Positions 61,674 to 64,000 of a stretch of DNA of 64,000 bases are shown here, piece by piece (position 1 is the first letter of the stretch; every line of letters begins with the position of its first letter). The notes under the pieces are model-generated. The model was not told the origin of the DNA and searched no databases. It saw only the letters and a program-made list of their open reading frames with translations. This DNA comes from CBDFLT01 sp965249225 (GTDB lineage: Bacteria > Chloroflexota > Dehalococcoidia > Lucifugimonadales > G963668185): positions 1 to 64,000 of the forward strand of contig CBDFLT010000006.1 of assembly GCA_965249225.1 (NCBI GenBank), in the 5' to 3' direction. The position numbers and the translations under genes were made by a program.

Positions 61674-61931
61674 ATGACCCTCAACCTGAAAGCCGACCCC
61701 GCTCTAATAGAGAGGTACCAAGAGTACCATCGGGCCGTGTGGCCGGAGGACCTCGTCGGCCTGCGGGGCACCGGCATGATGAAGATCTTACTCCATAGCA
61801 GGCGTCTGTTCATGTACCTGGAAGCCCCCGACGGCTACGACATGGAGCGTGACTTCGCGGAGTACATGGCACACAACCGCGCCAGGGAGTGGGACGAGCT
61901 CACGCGGGCTAAGACTGATAGCCCCGTCTAG
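61674..61931 (+). CDS. L-rhamnose mutarotase-like protein
   Basis: 85 aa from ATG 61674: LKADPALIERYQEYHRAVWP, LLHSRRLFMYLEAP, ERDFAEYMAHNRAREW, the RhaM/DUF718 pattern of sugar anomer interconversion. It is about 15-20 residues shorter than usual. The family N-terminus would begin five codons earlier, where an ATA codon at 61659 stands at ideal distance from GGAGG. It lies in a zone of gene debris, so expression is uncertain. Confidence 0.65.
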   Translation: MTLNLKADPALIERYQEYHRAVWPEDLVGLRGTGMMKILLHSRRLFMYLEAPDGYDMERDFAEYMAHNRAREWDELTRAKTDSPV

Positions 61932-62259
61932 GCGGCCAACAGGACAGCTAGTCCGTGTTCACGGTGTAGTTCGACCCTCCCCCGTCTCCCAATACCCAAC
62001 TTTTCTTGCCTTCGGGCATCGAGGTCGCTGGCATCAAGACTTGGGTCGAGCGGTTGGCAAACGCGGCGTAGTGGACTGACCTGTCCCTGGTATTTGCACC
62101 TCTCTTTAAGGCTTTACCCAGAAAAGGACAACTGCCCCAAAAGGCGGTACCCTGCACGAGAAACCTTGAGCGACTATGGGAGTTCTATCAGTCAGTAGTC
62201 GGCTGAAAACCAATCGGTAGGACTTGGCAAACCGAGGAGCGACAGTAGTACCGATGGGG
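61932..62259. other. gap with no recognised gene
   Basis: About 330 bp up to IS copy E. It shares the 17-mer GACCCTCCCCCGTCTCC with position 59535-59551; otherwise nothing recognised. Confidence 0.4.
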
Positions 62260-62327
62260 TGTACGTCGTCAAAACAAGTGGGACAAAAGGGGAGCCTTTA
62301 AAGCGTGCAACTTGGACGCTAACCGGC

Positions 62328-63320
62328 TCAGGCAGTTCTCAGATTTGCCAACCTCCGTTCGGCTAGACTCTTTTGCTTCACCTCCTGTCTCGTCGCCAGT
62401 ATGGCGTCTTGGCGTCCGTGGTACATATCCGCCGGCGTGATGTTCCCCAAAGCCTCGTGATAGCGCTCGTAGTTGTAGTACCTTACGAAGCCCTCCATAG
62501 CCGCTACAAGCTCTTCCAGGCTGTGGTGGACAAAGACGTTGACCTTAGCCTTGGCTGTGCGATGGTACCGCTCCAACTTGCCGTTGGTCTGGGGATGGAA
62601 AGGTGAGGCGAAGATGTGTTTCATGAACCTGGCCCTTAGGAACTCGTCCAACGCCCTAGACAGAAAGCCTGGACCGTTGTCGCTCAGAAGGGCTGGACCT
62701 GGCTCTACAGGCGCCGTCGGTTGACCGGTGAACTCCACCGCATCCTGGACCACGTCGATGATGTCGGCACTGCTCATGCTGGTCTGCACCCTCCAGCCCA
62801 CGATCATCCTGGAATAGTCATCCAGCACGCTGATCAGGTAGTAGTAGCCCCAACCCACCACGAAGAAGTAGCTGGCATCGGTCTGCCATAGCTCATTGGG
62901 CCTGGCAGTCTTGGTGTGAAACTCCTTTCCTGCTGGGAAGCCCTTGGTCTCGGGCGGCTTGATGAGCCCCGCTTCCTTCAGTATCCGGTATACGGTGGAC
63001 TCGGAGACGTACATGACCTGTTCGTCCACCAGGGTGGTCGCCACCTCTCTCGGGCTCAACGATGGGTGCTCCAACGCATACCTGACCACGTACCGTCTTT
63101 GCTTTGTAGCCAACCGGTTCCACACTCGCCTGGGCTCTGGTGGCCGGTCTACCAGACCGTTAAACCCCTTGTCTCGATACCTGCTCTTCCAGCGGTAGTA
63201 GGTCGAGGGTGCTATCTGCAACTCTTGGAGGGTCTGCCTGACCGGCAGAGGAGACCTCTCGACGATCTGAAGGACCTCCGCCTTGAGCTGGGCCTCCCTT
63301 CTCACATAGGGCTTGCCCAT
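62328..63320 (-). CDS. IS3 transposase OrfB (copy E)
   Basis: 330 aa, identical to the other four OrfB proteins; intact DDE integrase core. Confidence 0.95.
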   Translation of the reverse strand: MGKPYVRREAQLKAEVLQIVERSPLPVRQTLQELQIAPSTYYRWKSRYRDKGFNGLVDRPPEPRRVWNRLATKQRRYVVRYALEHPSLSPREVATTLVDEQVMYVSESTVYRILKEAGLIKPPETKGFPAGKEFHTKTARPNELWQTDASYFFVVGWGYYYLISVLDDYSRMIVGWRVQTSMSSADIIDVVQDAVEFTGQPTAPVEPGPALLSDNGPGFLSRALDEFLRARFMKHIFASPFHPQTNGKLERYHRTAKAKVNVFVHHSLEELVAAMEGFVRYYNYERYHEALGNITPADMYHGRQDAILATRQEVKQKSLAERRLANLRTA

Positions 63321-63687
63321 GGGCTCTAACCGAGGCTTTTTTCAGGACCAGGTTCTCCACCGACAGCTGAGCAACAAGTTCCTTGAGCCGCTCGTTCTCG
63401 CGCTTCAAGGCATCGACCTCCGCCTTGTTCGCCTCCCGTAGCGTGTCACCCTTCAGCCTCGACTTGCCCGCCTCCATGTAGTCCTTGAGCCACTTGTAAT
63501 AGACCCCGGGGTTGATTCCCTCTCGCCTGCACAAGGCGCTGACTGATATCTCCCCGCGGATCCCCTCTATGACGATCCGTACCTTCTCCTCAGGTGTGTA
63601 CTTGCGACGTGTAACGTTTCTGGTCCGTCGGACCACCTGCCTCGCGTTCTCGTCGGCTTGATCGTAGCTTCGACTGACTTCCTGCAT
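63160..63687 (-). CDS. IS3 transposase OrfA, A6 variant (copy E)
   Basis: OrfA with HTH and coiled coil, running out of phase past the orfB start because of the A6 run. ATG at 63687 behind AAAGGAG. Confidence 0.85.
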   Translation of the reverse strand: MQEVSRSYDQADENARQVVRRTRNVTRRKYTPEEKVRIVIEGIRGEISVSALCRREGINPGVYYKWLKDYMEAGKSRLKGDTLREANKAEVDALKRENERLKELVAQLSVENLVLKKASVRAHGQALCEKGGPAQGGGPSDRREVSSAGQADPPRVADSTLDLLPLEEQVSRQGV

Positions 63688-63799
63688 CCTGGCTCCTTTC
63701 ACTTCCGTGAATCTACTCTCCTACCTGAGCCAGGACAATCGCCTTAATTGTCGCTTCTCAATTCCCCATCAGCTGTCCCAAATGTGCTGACGATACACA

Positions 63800-64000
63800 G
63801 CGTAAGCATCGAGGACACGCCGGAAATTCAGGTTCCGCATCCCAATTGGACCCGCGAAGTGGTTCGCGCGTCGAAAAACGACGCAGCGGGCGAGGGCGTC
63901 ACTATGATGGACCTGCTGAAGGCCGCCCTTCGCCAGCGCCCCAACGAGATAATTATCGGTGAGATCCGGGGCGAGGAGGGAGCGATAGCGTTCCAAGCCA
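63800..64000 (+). pseudogene. type II/IV secretion ATPase fragment (FlaI/TadA-like)
   Basis: The frame is open from the IS border to the window end (66 codons): VSIEDTPEIQVPHPNW, GVTMMDLLKAALRQRPNEII and IGEIRGEEGAIAFQA. The last is the Walker B/aspartate-box region of GspE/VirB11-like ATPases; the IEDTPE...PHxNW wording matches the archaeal-type FlaI/GspE2 branch. The N-terminus and Walker A are missing at the IS junction. It powers pilus or secretion assembly in intact form. It continues beyond the window. Confidence 0.85.

Larger units (their letters stand above)
62260..63799 (-). mobile_element. IS3-family element, copy E
   Basis: 1540 bp in minus orientation, same ends and A6 variant. 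Flanks (GATGGGG and GCGTAAG) do not match. It cuts the secretion ATPase gene on its right. Confidence 0.95.

Noticed and set aside
34300..63799. A CRISPR array or other regularly spaced repeats
   Set aside because: The long repeats here are whole IS elements; no short direct repeats with unique spacers were seen anywhere in the window.

Overview
The window reads as a chromosomal segment of a GC-rich bacterium, most like the Chloroflexota (Dehalococcoidia/SAR202-type). That assignment is an inference from gene content: a short EF-Ts, MEP-pathway genes next to cdsA/uppS, an Ldh2-type dehydrogenase, a sucrase/ferredoxin-like protein and an archaeal-type secretion ATPase. No rRNA is present to confirm it.

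The first half (1 to about 33400) is an orderly, compact housekeeping chromosome. It holds tRNA-Met, an MBL hydrolase, a NYN protein and purA. A minus-strand lysine/translation block follows (rpsO, pnp, dapB, asd, dapA), interrupted by one plus-strand membrane gene. Then comes a long plus-strand run: rpsB, tsf, pyrH, frr, uppS, cdsA, dxr, rseP, ispG, proS. After that lie an alpha/beta hydrolase, an Ldh2 oxidoreductase, a sucrase/ferredoxin-like protein convergent with a DtxR/FeoA regulator, and a divergent iron(III)-type ABC transporter behind a strong promoter. PlsY, a receptor Ser/Thr kinase with a large ectodomain and an FHA/winged-helix protein close the section.

From about 33700 the character changes. 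Five nearly identical 1.54-kb IS3-family elements (A to E) lie within 30 kb, along with remnants of IS21, IS630, IS256/Mutator and other IS3 elements. Genes are cut at IS borders: an MFS transporter, IstA, a type IV pilin, an anti-sigma factor, a TIR protein and a secretion ATPase. Copy B keeps a clear 8-bp target duplication, and removing it restores one reading frame of about 696 codons; the other four copies have no matching flanks. Between A and B sits a more AT-rich surface-polysaccharide island with a glycosyltransferase, two SDR epimerases and two DegT aminotransferases.

Between C and D is a short stretch of normal genes: an RRM protein with its terminator, typA and a DEAD-box helicase that appears to start at CTG. 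Between D and E are a TIR-gene fragment with a membrane neighbour, an apparently degenerate tRNA-like zone, NhaA, and a junction of FAD-oxidase, TolB-repeat and rhamnose-mutarotase pieces.

The observations that best repay checking are the kinase whose ectodomain looks like an inactivated zinc-peptidase fold, the IS family with its A6/A7 slippery-run difference and 8-bp duplication, the CTG start, the TIR fragment, and the palindromic promoter between the DtxR-type regulator and the iron transporter.
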